Shown piece after piece: positions 44,168 through 54,027 of a stretch of 64,000 bases of DNA. The position numbers and the translations under genes are program-made. The notes below the pieces were generated by a model that had not been told where the DNA came from, searched no databases, and worked only from the letters and a program-made list of their open reading frames with translations. Origin of the DNA: Arsenicicoccus bolidensis DSM 15745 (GTDB lineage: Bacteria > Actinomycetota > Actinomycetes > Actinomycetales > Dermatophilaceae); contig NZ_AUFG01000002.1 in NCBI RefSeq assembly GCF_000426385.1, positions 62,001 through 126,000 of the forward strand, written 5' to 3'. The first letter of the stretch is position 1, and the number at the start of each line of letters is the position of its first letter.

Positions 44168-45100
44168 TCAGGGGGTGCGCAGCGAGCGCAGCCAGGACCG
44201 CGCGTGCTGGAAGTCCGCGTCCTGCGTGCCCGCGGCGACGGTCGCGGCGAGCCGGTCCGCGCGCGGATAGCTGCCGAGGAAGCGCACGTCCGCGCACACC
44301 CTCCGCAGGCCCATCAGCGCCTCGCCGACCCGCTCGTCGTCGACGTGCCCCTCGATGTCGATGCTGAAGCAGTAGCGGCCCATGCCCTCCCCGGTCGGGC
44401 GGGACTCGAGCCGGGTGAGGTTGATCCCCCGCACCGAGAACTGCTCGAGCAGCCCGAGCAGCCCGCCCGGGTGGTCCTCGTGCTGGTAGAGGACCATCGT
44501 CGACTTGTCGGCGCCGGTGGGCGCCGGACCGCTGCCCGGCCGGGACACCAGCACGAAGCGCGTGACGGCGGCTCGGTTGTCGCCGATGTCGCCGGCCAGC
44601 AGCTCCAGGCCGTGCACGGTGGCGGCGACGGGCGCGCACACGGCTGCGTCATACGGGGTCTGGTCCTCGGTCGGCCCACCGAGGCCGGCCGCGGCCGCCG
44701 CCGTCGACAGGGTCGGCACGTATGCCGCCTCGGGGAGCCGCGTGGACATCCAGCCGCGGACCTGGGCCCAGGCATGGGAGTGGGTGCCGACGGCGCGGAC
44801 GTCCGCGAGCGTCACGCCCGCCGGTGCCGCGAGGACGAAGGTGATGGGGACGAGCATCTCGGCGACCACCACGAGCGGGTCGCCGGTGGCGAGGGCGTCC
44901 AGGGTGGCGCTGACGCCGCCCTCGACGGAGTTCTCGATCGGGACGACGGCCGCGTCGACCTCGCCCGCGCGCAGGGCCGCGAGGGCCGAGTCGACCGAGC
45001 CGTGAGGCACCCGCTCGGCGTCGGGCGCGGACGCCTCGGGCCGCTGCAGCAGCGCCTGCTCGGTGAAGGTCCCGGCCGGACCCAGATAGGCGTAGCGCAT
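44168..45100 (-). CDS. pheA: Prephenate dehydratase
   Basis: A 310-residue cytosolic enzyme that converts prephenate to phenylpyruvate in phenylalanine synthesis. The PDT domain (about 1-190) starts MRYAYLGPAGTFTEQAL, has PIENSVEGGV at about 52-61 and the catalytic TRF motif in AVTRFVLV (about 173-180). The C-terminal ACT domain (about 205-290) has the ESRPT and GLLGLLEQF features for phenylalanine binding and feedback inhibition. It is the monofunctional actinobacterial type without chorismate mutase. Confidence 0.95.
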   Translation of the reverse strand: MRYAYLGPAGTFTEQALLQRPEASAPDAERVPHGSVDSALAALRAGEVDAAVVPIENSVEGGVSATLDALATGDPLVVVAEMLVPITFVLAAPAGVTLADVRAVGTHSHAWAQVRGWMSTRLPEAAYVPTLSTAAAAAGLGGPTEDQTPYDAAVCAPVAATVHGLELLAGDIGDNRAAVTRFVLVSRPGSGPAPTGADKSTMVLYQHEDHPGGLLGLLEQFSVRGINLTRLESRPTGEGMGRYCFSIDIEGHVDDERVGEALMGLRRVCADVRFLGSYPRADRLAATVAAGTQDADFQHARSWLRSLRTP

Positions 45101-45168
45101 GCGGACTCCCTCGACGCGGGTGGACGCCCGCCGCCGCGGGTGCGGGGGCAGGCGTCCACGATCATGGC

Positions 45169-46425
45169 TCAGTCCGACGCGGTCAGCGCCTGCCTGAACG
45201 TCATGCGAGACGAGGTCTGCATGAGCGAGCGGCGGTACATCCGCTCGCCGAGGACCATCGCGACGGCGGCGAAGGCCAGGGTGAGCGCCAGGGCGATGAC
45301 GCCCTCCCACCACTGCGCCGAGCCGTCCATGAGGCGCGTGGGCATGAGCATCGAGGAGAGCACCGGCACGTAGGACAGCGCCACCCGCCACGCCCCCGCC
45401 GCCATGAAGGAGGCGAAGAAGCCGATGATCAGCACCATCGTCAGCGGGGTCGTGGTCTGCTGGAGGTCCTCGTTGCGGGTCGCGAGAGAGCCCGCGACCG
45501 CCCAGATGCAGGCCAGGGCGAGGAATCCCGCGAGGAAGAACAGGACGTACCAGATCGCCGCGGTCGCCACCCCGCCGAGCATCTCCTTGAACGGGGTGAA
45601 GCTGATCCCGACGAGCCCGACCGCGAGGTAGAGCACGATCTGGCCGACCGCGATCACGGTGTTGCCGATGACCTTGCCCGCGAGCAGCTGCCGCACGGGG
45701 ATGGCCGAGGCGAGGATCTCGACGATGCGCGACTGCTTCTCCTCGATCACCGACTGGGCGATCTGCATGCCGAACATCAGCGCCGCGAAGTAGAAGAGCA
45801 TGGCGAACACGCCTCCGACGACCTTGGCGGTGACCTCCTTGGACACGTCGGTCCCGGACAACGTGCGGGTGGTCACCGCGGTCTGCCGGCTGATGGCCTC
45901 GGGGGTCGTGCCCGCCCTGGCCGCCGTGGTGGCGAGCGTCTGCGAGGTGAGCACCTGACGGGTGGCCGAGGTCAGGTCGGTCGGCGCGGTCTCGTTGCTG
46001 GTGATCTGCCAGCCCTCGCCGGAGCGGGCGAGCAGGACGTCAGCATCACCGTCCTGGACCAGGCGCTCGGCGGCCGCCTGGTCGGCGACCTGGGTGACCT
46101 TGACCTCGTCGGAGTCGTCGCCGGCCGACATGGTCCGACCCACCGCCTCCGCGAGCGTCCGGCCCTCGGCCGAGGCCACGGCGACCGTCGTGGCGCTGGT
46201 GCGGCTCGCCATCCAGCCCTGGAACCCGGTGATCCCGATCAGCAGGACCATGGTGATGACGGTGCCGATGATGAAGTTCTTGTCGCGCAGCTTGACCGCC
46301 ATCTCCCGGGCGGCGACCAGCTGCCAGGCGTTGCGGGGCGCGCGGCCCCCGCCCGGTGCCGCGGCGCCCTGACCTGCCGGCGTCGACGGGGAGGGATGCG
46401 TCTCGGGGGCCATCTGGGTGCTCAT
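45169..46425 (-). CDS. ABC-2 type export permease (NatB-like)
   Basis: A 418-residue permease with one N-terminal helix (about 50-70), a large extracytoplasmic part (about 75-205) and five C-terminal helices (about 210-400). The segment EEKQSRIVEILASAIPVRQLLAGKVIG (about 236-262) is the ABC-2/NatB signature before the second helix. It overlaps the ATPase gene by 4 nt. Exported substrate unknown; NatB proteins handle sodium or antibiotics. Confidence 0.88.
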   Translation of the reverse strand: MSTQMAPETHPSPSTPAGQGAAAPGGGRAPRNAWQLVAAREMAVKLRDKNFIIGTVITMVLLIGITGFQGWMASRTSATTVAVASAEGRTLAEAVGRTMSAGDDSDEVKVTQVADQAAAERLVQDGDADVLLARSGEGWQITSNETAPTDLTSATRQVLTSQTLATTAARAGTTPEAISRQTAVTTRTLSGTDVSKEVTAKVVGGVFAMLFYFAALMFGMQIAQSVIEEKQSRIVEILASAIPVRQLLAGKVIGNTVIAVGQIVLYLAVGLVGISFTPFKEMLGGVATAAIWYVLFFLAGFLALACIWAVAGSLATRNEDLQQTTTPLTMVLIIGFFASFMAAGAWRVALSYVPVLSSMLMPTRLMDGSAQWWEGVIALALTLAFAAVAMVLGERMYRRSLMQTSSRMTFRQALTASD

Positions 46426-47303
46426 GCCGTCACCTCTCGGTAGATCTCGCTCAGGCTGGGGCACACGCGGGCGAACTCGGTGACCGTGCCGCGTGCGAGG
46501 GCCTCGGTCAGCAGCCGGCGGTCGGCGCCGGCCTCGAGCAGCTCGACCAGGGCCGACGGGCCGTCGACGTCGACCACGTGCAGCCCCGGCTGGGACCGCA
46601 CCCATCCGGCGTCGCCGCCCAGGACGATGCGATGACGCTGCGGCCCCCTCGACCGCAGCTCGTCGGCGGTGCCCTGGGCGACGACGCGGCCCTTGCTCAG
46701 CACGACCAGGCCGTCGCACAGACGGTCCACGAGGTCGAGCTGGTGGCTGGAGAAGAGCACGGGCACGCCGGTGCGGGTGTGCTCTCGCAGGAGGTCGACC
46801 ATCGTGTCGACGCTGGCCGGGTCGAGCCCGGAGAACGGCTCGTCCAGGATCATCACGCGGGGCCGGCTCATCACGGCCGCGGCGATCTGCACGCGCTGCT
46901 GGTTGCCGAGCGACAGCGACTCGAGCTTGTCCTTGGCGCGGTCACCGAGGCCGAACCGCTCGAGGTGCTGGTCCGTCGCCTGCTGGGCGTCCGGGCGCGA
47001 CATCCCGTGCAGCCGACCGAGGTAGACGAGCTGGTCGGCGATCCCCTGCTTGGGGTAGAGGCCGCGCTCCTCGGGCATGTAGCCGAACGTGCGGCGGTCC
47101 GCGGTGGTCACCTCATGACCGTCCCAGCGCACCTCGCCCTCGTGGATCTGCAGCAGGCCCATGATCATCCGCATGGTCGTCGTCTTGCCGGCGCCGTTGC
47201 CGCCCACGAAGCCGATCAGCTGCCCCCTCGGCACCGCGAACGACACGTGGTCCACGGCGGTGTGGTCGCCGAACCGCCGCGTCAGGTCCTGGACCTCGAT
47301 CAC
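46422..47303 (-). CDS. ABC exporter ATP-binding protein (NatA-like)
   Basis: A 293-residue ATPase: Walker A GGNGAGKTTTMRMI (about 34-47), signature LSLGNQQRVQIAAAV and Walker B VMILDEPFSGLD. The C-terminal extension after about 225 is typical of NatA/DrrA-type exporters. GTG start at 47303 with AGGAGG about 10 nt upstream. It forms an operon with the NatB-like permease; an upstream two-component system on the same strand is the likely regulator. Confidence 0.9.
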   Translation of the reverse strand: MIEVQDLTRRFGDHTAVDHVSFAVPRGQLIGFVGGNGAGKTTTMRMIMGLLQIHEGEVRWDGHEVTTADRRTFGYMPEERGLYPKQGIADQLVYLGRLHGMSRPDAQQATDQHLERFGLGDRAKDKLESLSLGNQQRVQIAAAVMSRPRVMILDEPFSGLDPASVDTMVDLLREHTRTGVPVLFSSHQLDLVDRLCDGLVVLSKGRVVAQGTADELRSRGPQRHRIVLGGDAGWVRSQPGLHVVDVDGPSALVELLEAGADRRLLTEALARGTVTEFARVCPSLSEIYREVTA

Positions 47304-47383
47304 GTCTCACCCCTCCTCGTGCGGGTGGCCCCGGAAGCGGTTCTTCCGGCATACGGCCTGCTCGCACCACCCAACCTAGGAGG

Positions 47384-47410
47384 TCGCGAGGGGGCGCACC
47401 TCCCCCGCGA
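47384..47410 (-). terminator. Hairpin between response regulator and ABC genes
   Basis: TCGCG(A)GGGGG pairs with TCCCCCGCGA around a short loop with a one-base bulge. It could reduce read-through from the two-component genes into the exporter genes. Confidence 0.45.
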
Positions 47411-47429
47411 GGATGATCTCGTCGCGGGG

Positions 47430-48146
<717 letters not shown>

Positions 48147-48153
48147 GGCCGAC

Positions 48154-48159
48154 ACCCTA
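48154..48159 (-). promoter_or_regulatory. -10 element TAGGGT, leaderless
   Basis: On the minus strand TAGGGT ends 7 nt before the response-regulator ATG. So the regulator can be transcribed separately from the kinase. Confidence 0.6.
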
Positions 48160-48180
48160 GCGACCTGCTCGGACGCAGGT

Positions 48181-48226
48181 GTCCCCAGTCCTCGCTGGCA
48201 GGCGTCCCCTGTCCTCGCTGGCAGGC
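48181..48226. repeat. Tandem repeat, 23 nt x 2
   Basis: GTCCCCAGTCCTCGCTGG and GTCCCCTGTCCTCGCTGG, each followed by CAGGC, lie head to tail between the kinase and regulator genes; they differ at one base. Confidence 0.85.
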
Positions 48227-48255
48227 GTCACGTGCCCCCGGCCGCGCGGCCCCGG

Positions 48256-49644
48256 TCACGAGCCGGAGGTCAGCGGGAAGCGCACGCGGACGCGATAGCC
48301 ACCCGTGGCCCGGGGGCCGATCTCGGAGGTGCCGCCGTGGGAGGCGATGCGCTCGCGCATGCCGAGCAGCCCCAGCCCCGACCCGGACGTGCCGGAGCGG
48401 GGCCGTCCCTCGTCGAGCACCTCCGCCTCGACGAATCTCCGCTCACCCTCGCGGTCGATGCGCACGACCACCCCCGCGGCGTGCGCGGTCGAGTGGCGGC
48501 GGACGTTGGCGAGCGCCTCCTGGACGGTGCGATAGATCGACAGCCCGACCGGCATCGGGACCTCGGTGAGCGCACCCGGCCGGTCCTCGACGACCTGGTA
48601 GGTGACGGTGAACCCCGGGCGCGACGCGGCGTTGACCAGCTCGGCGACCTGGTCGACCCCCGGCTGGGGAGCGCGGTCGCGGTCTGCAGCCGCGTCGTCG
48701 GTGGCCGCTGCACCGGGGTCGCCCCCGGTCGGCCGGTCCGTGCGGCGCAGGGTGCCGAGCAGCCCGCGCATCTCGCCGACGGCCTGCCGCGAGGACTCCT
48801 CGACCTGGCCCAGCGCCGCGGCCGCCGCCTCGGGGTTGCGGTCCAGCACACGGCGGGCAGCCGCAGCCTGGACCCCCATGACCGAGACGTGGTGGGCGAC
48901 GACGTCGTGCAGCTCGCGAGCGATCCGCAGCCGCTCCTCGACGACCTTGCGGTCGGCCAGCTCGTCGGCCTGCTGCGCGAGCTGGACCGACTGACGCTCG
49001 AGCAGGTCCCGCGAGCGCGCCTGCCGCCAGGCGGCCTGGCCGCCGACGATGCCGCCGCCGAAGTAGACGAGGTTGGTCACGACGTCGAAGACGACGGAGG
49101 CCTGGACGATCGGGAACAGCCCCTGGGCGGGCCGGACGTCGTCGCGACGGTCGAGGATCTCCTGCACCGCCGTGCCGAGGGCGTACTGCCAGGCGATCCA
49201 GCCGAACATCAGGACGAGGACGGCCCCGACCAGCCCGAGCATGGCCCGCCGCGAGCGCGCCCACGCCACCCCGGTGAACAGCGCGAAGACGTAGACGCAC
49301 TGCATCGTGAAGCCCCGCATGACCTCCGGCACGGTGATGCCCACGAGGAACATGTGCAGCTGGAGGATCCCCATGACGAGCAGCGGGTGGCTGCGCCGCC
49401 AGACCAGCGGCAGCGTGCCGAGGGCGATCAGCAGGTGCTGGACCCACACGGGATGGTCGACGTAGCGGGGGTCGGCGATGCTGCGGACGAGCTCCATGCC
49501 GAGCGCGCCCCAGACCCACAGCGCCAGGGCGATCCACAGGTCGTTGCGACGTTGGGACGCCGTCGGCCCGGGGCGCTCCCAGAGGTCGTCGACGGCGAAG
49601 AACGCACGGATGCGCTCGCCCGCGGCGGTCAGGGTGGTGGCCAT
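48256..49644 (-). CDS. Sensor histidine kinase, HisKA_3 type
   Basis: A 462-residue kinase: N-terminal membrane region with about six helices (about 35-200), a short coiled segment, the HisKA_3 dimerization box with the phosphorylated His in [17 protein letters not shown] (about 238-254), and an HATPase domain ending [18 protein letters not shown]. It would phosphorylate the adjacent NarL-type regulator. The multi-helix sensor without a large outside domain suggests sensing at the membrane (e.g. envelope stress), as in LiaS/DesK-type kinases. Confidence 0.92.
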   Translation of the reverse strand: MATTLTAAGERIRAFFAVDDLWERPGPTASQRRNDLWIALALWVWGALGMELVRSIADPRYVDHPVWVQHLLIALGTLPLVWRRSHPLLVMGILQLHMFLVGITVPEVMRGFTMQCVYVFALFTGVAWARSRRAMLGLVGAVLVLMFGWIAWQYALGTAVQEILDRRDDVRPAQGLFPIVQASVVFDVVTNLVYFGGGIVGGQAAWRQARSRDLLERQSVQLAQQADELADRKVVEERLRIARELHDVVAHHVSVMGVQAAAARRVLDRNPEAAAAALGQVEESSRQAVGEMRGLLGTLRRTDRPTGGDPGAAATDDAAADRDRAPQPGVDQVAELVNAASRPGFTVTYQVVEDRPGALTEVPMPVGLSIYRTVQEALANVRRHSTAHAAGVVVRIDREGERRFVEAEVLDEGRPRSGTSGSGLGLLGMRERIASHGGTSEIGPRATGGYRVRVRFPLTSGS

Positions 49645-49651
49645 GGCCGAG

Positions 49652-49657
49652 ATCCTA
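49652..49657 (-). promoter_or_regulatory. -10 element TAGGAT, leaderless
   Basis: On the minus strand TAGGAT ends 7 nt before the histidine-kinase ATG. Confidence 0.6.
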
Positions 49658-49859
49658 GGGGCGAGCACCGACGGACCACCTCCCTCTCGAGGTGGAGAAG
49701 GACCCGCACCTGCTGGTCGTCCTGGTCGTCCTGGTCGATGGCCCGGCCCGTCGGCGGCCTGGCCCGTAGGCGGGTTGCTATGCGGGCGGTGCTGAGGCGG
49801 GCTGTCGCCTGCGCCTGACGTGCGCGCTGCGCCTGAGCGGGTCTGTCAGGGGTGCGTCC

Positions 49860-49865
49860 TAGGCT
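49860..49865 (+). promoter_or_regulatory. -10 element TAGGCT, leaderless
   Basis: TAGGCT ends 6 nt before the GTG at 49872. Confidence 0.55.
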
Positions 49866-49871
49866 GACGCC

Positions 49872-52067
49872 GTGACCGCCCCTTCCCGCCTGCTCGCCCT
49901 GCTGGGCGGTATGACGGCCCTGTGCCTCCTGCTGCTCGGCGTGGTCACCGGGGCCGGGGTCGCCGCGGGCGCTCCTCGCGCTGCCGCCTCCGTCCGGCCG
50001 GCCACCGAACGGCCGGCCACCGAGCGGCCGGGCCCCGGCCCGGTCGTCGTGGTGGGTCTGCCCGGGCTGGACGCCCACGACCTCGACCCCGCCCGCACGC
50101 CCTCCCTGTGGTCGATGCTGGAGGGTGGCGCATCGTCCTCGCTGATCGTGCGGTCCGTGCACCTCACGACCTGCCCGGTCGACGGGTGGCTGACTCTCGG
50201 CGCGGGCGGGCGCGCGGCGCAGCCCGACCAGGGCGACGACCCGCGTCCGCCCTGCTCAGCCCTCCCCTCGGTCGGGTCGGACGGCGTGATGACGGGGTGG
50301 CAACGCTATGTCGAGGCGGCGTCCCGCACCCGCCAGGACAGTCGGCTCGGCAGCCTCGCGGCGACGCTGGGACAGCGGGGCGACTGCGTCGCGGCGATCG
50401 GGCCTGGTGCGGCGGTCGGCGCCGCCGACGGCGACGGCCGGGTGGGGAGCGCGACGGCATACGAGCCCTCGACGTTGCCGGCCGACCTGGCCCGGTGCCC
50501 GGTGACGCTCGTCGACCCGGGCGGGCTGACGACCCGCGACCGGGGTGCGCGGGCGACCCAGCTGGCGGGGCTCGACGCCCGGCTCGGCGAGGTGCTGGCC
50601 GCCACGCCCGAGAACGCCACCGTGATCGTCGCGGGGCTGGCCGACGACGGGCCCGCCGAGCGCGTGCGCGTCGTGCTCGAGAGGGGTCCGGGCATCGCGC
50701 CCGGCACGCTGCGGTCCTCGGCGACCCGGCAGGACGGCATGGTCCTGCTGACGGACCTGGCCCCCGAGGTCGTCGCGCTGCGCGGAGGCAGCGGGCCGGC
50801 GTCCTGGACCGGCGACGCGTGGACCGTCCTTCCCGACGACGGCACGGCGGCGGCGCGCCGGGAGACGATGGTCGACACGGCGCAGGCGGCGCACCAGGTG
50901 CAACCGCTCGCCGACCCCTTCTTCAAGACCTGGGCGATCGGGCAGCTGGTGCTCTACCTCGGGGCGCTTCTGCTCGCGCGACGCTCGTCTACCGGCGACG
51001 CGACGCGCAGGCGGCTGGCGCGTGGCGTGCGCGCGGTGGCCGTGGTCGCGGCATGCGTCCCCGCCGCCACCTATCTCGCGGCGCTCGTCCCCTGGTGGCG
51101 GGTGGGGCCGCCGCTCCTCACGCTCAGCGCCGTCGTGGCCGCCGTCGCCCTCGTGCTCGGATCCATGGCGCTGGCCGGCCCCTGGCGGCGCCACCCGCTC
51201 GGGTCGCCGGCCGCGGTGGCCGCCATCACCGCCCTCGTCATCGCCGGCGACGCCGTCACCGGCTCGCGCCTCACGCTCTCCACGCTCATGGGCGAGCAGC
51301 CGACGATCGGGGGCCGGTTCTACGGCCTCGGCAACGTGGCGTTCGCGCTCCTGGCCACGTCGGTCCTGCTGCTCTGCGTCGCGGTGGCCGACCTGGGCGC
51401 GCGTCGCGGCCGTCCGCGAGCCGGCGCCCTCGCCGCGCTGGCGATCGGTCTGGTCGCCGTCGTGGTCGACGGGTCTCCCACCTGGGGAGCCGACCTCGGC
51501 GGGCCCGCCGCACTCCTGCCCGCCGTCGCTGGTCTGGTCGTCGTGGCGCTCGGGCTGCGCCTCGGCTGGGGACGGGTCCTGATGGTCGGCCTCGTGACGG
51601 TCCTCGCCCTCGTCGGGCTGGCGGTCGTGGACTACCTGCGGCCCGCGTCGTCCCGCACGCACCTCGGACGGTTCGTCCAGACCGTGCTCGACGGCGGCGC
51701 GCTGGACGTGATCACCCGCAAGGCCCAGCAGAACCTCGACATGCTCACCGGCTCTCCCCTGGCGATGCTGATCCCCGTCGGCCTGGTCCTCGTGATCGTG
51801 GCCCTGCTGCGCCCGCACTCAGCGCTGGGTCGGCCCCTGCTGCCGGCCTACGACCGCGTCCCGCTGCTGCGCACCGGGCTGATCTGCATCGTCGTCATGT
51901 GGTTGATCGGCTTCGTCATGAACGACTCCGGCACCGCCATCCCCGCCGTCGGCGCTACGGTGCTCGTGCCACTGCTGATCGCTGCCGTGCTGGACGCACG
52001 AAGGACCGACCGCAGATTCAATCGAGGAGGCCGAGGAACTGGCGGCGCGCCCTCATGGCGTGGATGA
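49872..52067 (+). CDS. Large membrane protein with extracytoplasmic alkaline-phosphatase-like domain
   Basis: A 731-residue protein: signal/first helix (about 8-34), an extracytoplasmic domain (about 55-345) and about ten helices (about 355-715). The soluble domain begins VVVVGLPGLDAHDL, has TPSLWSMLEGGA and TTCPVDGWLTLGAG, which resemble the start of alkaline-phosphatase-superfamily hydrolases; catalytic metal ligands are not certain. It is a conserved actinobacterial type of unknown role. The final residues (RRTDRRFNRGGRGTGG...) run into the 3' end of a convergent toxin gene, so the C-terminus may have been altered by insertion of the toxin-antitoxin pair. Confidence 0.75.
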   Translation: MTAPSRLLALLGGMTALCLLLLGVVTGAGVAAGAPRAAASVRPATERPATERPGPGPVVVVGLPGLDAHDLDPARTPSLWSMLEGGASSSLIVRSVHLTTCPVDGWLTLGAGGRAAQPDQGDDPRPPCSALPSVGSDGVMTGWQRYVEAASRTRQDSRLGSLAATLGQRGDCVAAIGPGAAVGAADGDGRVGSATAYEPSTLPADLARCPVTLVDPGGLTTRDRGARATQLAGLDARLGEVLAATPENATVIVAGLADDGPAERVRVVLERGPGIAPGTLRSSATRQDGMVLLTDLAPEVVALRGGSGPASWTGDAWTVLPDDGTAAARRETMVDTAQAAHQVQPLADPFFKTWAIGQLVLYLGALLLARRSSTGDATRRRLARGVRAVAVVAACVPAATYLAALVPWWRVGPPLLTLSAVVAAVALVLGSMALAGPWRRHPLGSPAAVAAITALVIAGDAVTGSRLTLSTLMGEQPTIGGRFYGLGNVAFALLATSVLLLCVAVADLGARRGRPRAGALAALAIGLVAVVVDGSPTWGADLGGPAALLPAVAGLVVVALGLRLGWGRVLMVGLVTVLALVGLAVVDYLRPASSRTHLGRFVQTVLDGGALDVITRKAQQNLDMLTGSPLAMLIPVGLVLVIVALLRPHSALGRPLLPAYDRVPLLRTGLICIVVMWLIGFVMNDSGTAIPAVGATVLVPLLIAAVLDARRTDRRFNRGGRGTGGAPSWRG

Positions 52068-52257
52068 CGAGCTGGTTGCCGCTGTCGAAGGTCACGATCA
52101 CGAGCTCGAGAAGGCGTCCATGGCGGTCGAACCCCAGCACGAATTGCTTGGCAGGGATGTCGTCGTCCGGCTCACTCTCGTACGCACGATGAGCGACGGC
52201 GTGCAGGATATCTTTCTCGCCGATGCCGTGCTTGAGGGCCGAATGGTTGACCCTCAC
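52018..52257 (-). CDS. Type II toxin, BrnT-like
   Basis: A 79-residue protein with features resembling BrnT/RelE-fold toxins: HALKHGI-like start (NHSALKHGIGEKDILHAVAHRAYE), KQFVLGFDRHGRLLELVIVTFD (about 38-59) and a C-terminal HAMRARRQF. The GTG start overlaps the stop of the upstream ribbon-helix-helix gene by 4 nt, the antitoxin-first order. Such toxins cleave mRNA. The 3' end overlaps the convergent membrane-protein gene by 50 bp. Family assignment rests on pattern and context. Confidence 0.7.
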   Translation of the reverse strand: MRVNHSALKHGIGEKDILHAVAHRAYESEPDDDIPAKQFVLGFDRHGRLLELVIVTFDSGNQLVIHAMRARRQFLGLLD

Positions 52258-52502
52258 GCGACGTAAGCGCGGATCGCCGCTCGGATGATGTCCGAGCGGC
52301 TCGTGTTCTCGTGCTCCGCACGCTCATCGAGGGCTCCGATGAGCGAGACGTCGAGCCGGACGGGGACGACGCGACCCGGACCATCGCCCTTCGACTTGCG
52401 GCCACGCTTGCGCAGCGCCTCGACGTCATAGCCGCGTTCCGCCTCATCAGCCCAGGCCTGGATCATCTCGTCGGTGACCGGCACCCCGTTGACTGTCTCC
52501 AT
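52254..52502 (-). CDS. Ribbon-helix-helix antitoxin
   Basis: An 82-residue protein whose C-terminus is a RHH/CopG-type DNA-binding domain (VPVRLDVSLIGALDERAEHENTSRSDIIRAAIRAYVA, about 46-82). It would neutralise the downstream toxin and repress the pair from the 13-bp palindrome just upstream. Several starts are possible (TTG 52508, ATG 52505, ATG 52502); 52502 lies 6 nt after TACGAT, matching the leaderless pattern. Confidence 0.82.
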   Translation of the reverse strand: METVNGVPVTDEMIQAWADEAERGYDVEALRKRGRKSKGDGPGRVVPVRLDVSLIGALDERAEHENTSRSDIIRAAIRAYVA

Positions 52503-52508
52503 CATCAA

Positions 52509-52521
52509 ATCGTATTACGAT
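52509..52521 (-). promoter_or_regulatory. Antitoxin operator over the -10 element
   Basis: ATCGTA-T-TACGAT is a perfect 6-bp dyad in a locally AT-rich stretch. On the minus strand its TACGAT half is 6 nt before ATG 52502 and can serve as -10, so a bound antitoxin dimer would block the promoter. Confidence 0.7.
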
Positions 52522-52677
52522 ATAGGCAACCCCGACAAGACCCTCTGAACGCCGATCTGCAGCATGCCTAGGCGCTCCCCGGGCTGAGAGGCGAAGTCAG
52601 TGACCTAGGGTGGGATGGTCTCGCGCATCGCGAGAGACACTCTCCTCACGATGATCTGGGGGCCTGTCGTGCAGACC

Positions 52678-53567
52678 ATGGTGATGACGGGTGCGAGCCG
52701 GGGCATCGGGGAGAGGCCCTCGCGAGGATCGTCGATGCCGCCCCAGGCGCGCACGTGCTGGTCGTCGTCCGAGACGCGGCGCGACAGGCCTGGGCGTCAG
52801 CGTTCGACGAGGTTCGGCTCGTCGAGGCAGATCTGGCCAGGCTGCCCGACGTCGCTTCTGCCGCTCAGCACATCGCTCGCCTCGTCGACAGCGGCGAGGT
52901 GCCCCCGATCTCGACGATGGTGCTCAACGCCGGCATCCAGCGCGTGGATGCGAACGGCCGCACCGAGGATGGCTTCGAGCCGACGTTCGCGGTCAACGTC
53001 CTGGCCAACCACGTCCTCGTGAGGAGCTTGGCCGATCGGCTCCAGCCAAGGGGGCGGGTGGTGATCACCGTCAGCGACACCCACTTCGGCGACCTGAGGC
53101 ACAACCTGGGCATGGTCCCAGGCCCGCAGTGGCGAGATCCTCACGTCCTGGCCAGGCCCGGCGCTTTCGACCGGCCGGGCACCCTGCGGGCCGGCCGCAC
53201 CGCGTACTCGACCAGCAAGCTGGCAGCGATCCACCTGATGCACGAGTACGCCCGCCGCTACCCCGAGCGGGTCGTCCTCGGCTACAACCCGGGCTTCGTG
53301 CCCGCCACCGGACTTGCTCGCGATGCGGGCCCGCTCACCCGCTACGCGATGCAGCACGTGCTCCCCCTGCTGGCCAGGACTCCGGTCGTCGGCACGGTTC
53401 AGGGCGCCGGACGTCAGCTGGCCGACCTCGCCCTGGGGCGACTCGACGCCCCGGCCGGCGCCTACGTCGACCGCGACCGGGTCGCCCGCTCCTCGCCTCA
53501 GTCCTACGACCCGGCCCGTGAACGGCAGCTCTGGGAGGCCGCCGAGAGGCTGACCGGCCGCGCGTGA
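52678..53567 (+). pseudogene. Short-chain dehydrogenase/reductase, frameshifted near the start
   Basis: The N-terminal nucleotide-binding motif TGASRGIG is encoded from the ATG at 52678, but the frame is lost at about 52714-52716. In the next frame the protein continues in register: ALARIVDAAPGAHVLVVVRDAAR, then LNAGIQ (NAG motif), and the catalytic YSTSK in RTAYSTSKLAAIHLM. One extra G in the GAGAGGCCC stretch would restore the SDR frame. A product of the second frame from 52755 would lack the NAD(P)-binding glycines. TAGGGT at 52606-52611 may be its promoter. Real decay or a sequence error; the pathway is unknown. It lies between two toxin-antitoxin modules. Confidence 0.78.
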
Positions 53568-53679
53568 CCGAGCTCGTCTCGTCGAGCCACGAGGGCGGCA
53601 CGACGCGGTTGCCAGCACCCGAGGGCCGGCTCCTGCTCGACGGCACCATGATCAGGTGGAGCGGGACCGCCTCTGCGCG

Positions 53680-54027
53680 TCACAGCTGCAGGTGCAGGCG
53701 CAGGGCCTCGTCGACGGCGGCCATGAGGTGCGCGGGGACCCGGCCCACCGCCGACCCCACACGCTCGACGGCGATCGAGCACACCTGCTCGGCCTGAGCC
53801 TTGGAGTCCACCCGGAGGCCGGTCTCGCTCGCCGCGAGCAGCACCTGGAACGGAAAGACCCGCTCGACGTTGCTGGTGACCGGCACGACGGTCACCGCTC
53901 CGCGACCGAGCCGTCGTGCCGTCGTGTTGGCCCGGTCGTTGCTGACGAGGACAGCAGGGCGACGCTTGTCGGCCTCGCTGCCGCGCACCGGTTCGAGGTC
54001 GACCAGGACGATCTCACCCCGCAACAT
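53680..54027 (-). CDS. mazF: Type II toxin, MazF/PemK family
   Basis: A 115-residue PemK/MazF-fold endoribonuclease: LRGEIVLVDLEPVRGSEADKRRPAVLVSND (about 2-31; the conserved R-G-E and K-R-R-P-A-V-L-V-S-N-D) and VVPVTSNVERVFPFQVLL (about 46-63; T-S in the active region). It would cleave mRNA at short specific sites and be held in check by the antitoxin gene overlapping its 5' end by 14 bp. Confidence 0.9.
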   Translation of the reverse strand: MLRGEIVLVDLEPVRGSEADKRRPAVLVSNDRANTTARRLGRGAVTVVPVTSNVERVFPFQVLLAASETGLRVDSKAQAEQVCSIAVERVGSAVGRVPAHLMAAVDEALRLHLQL

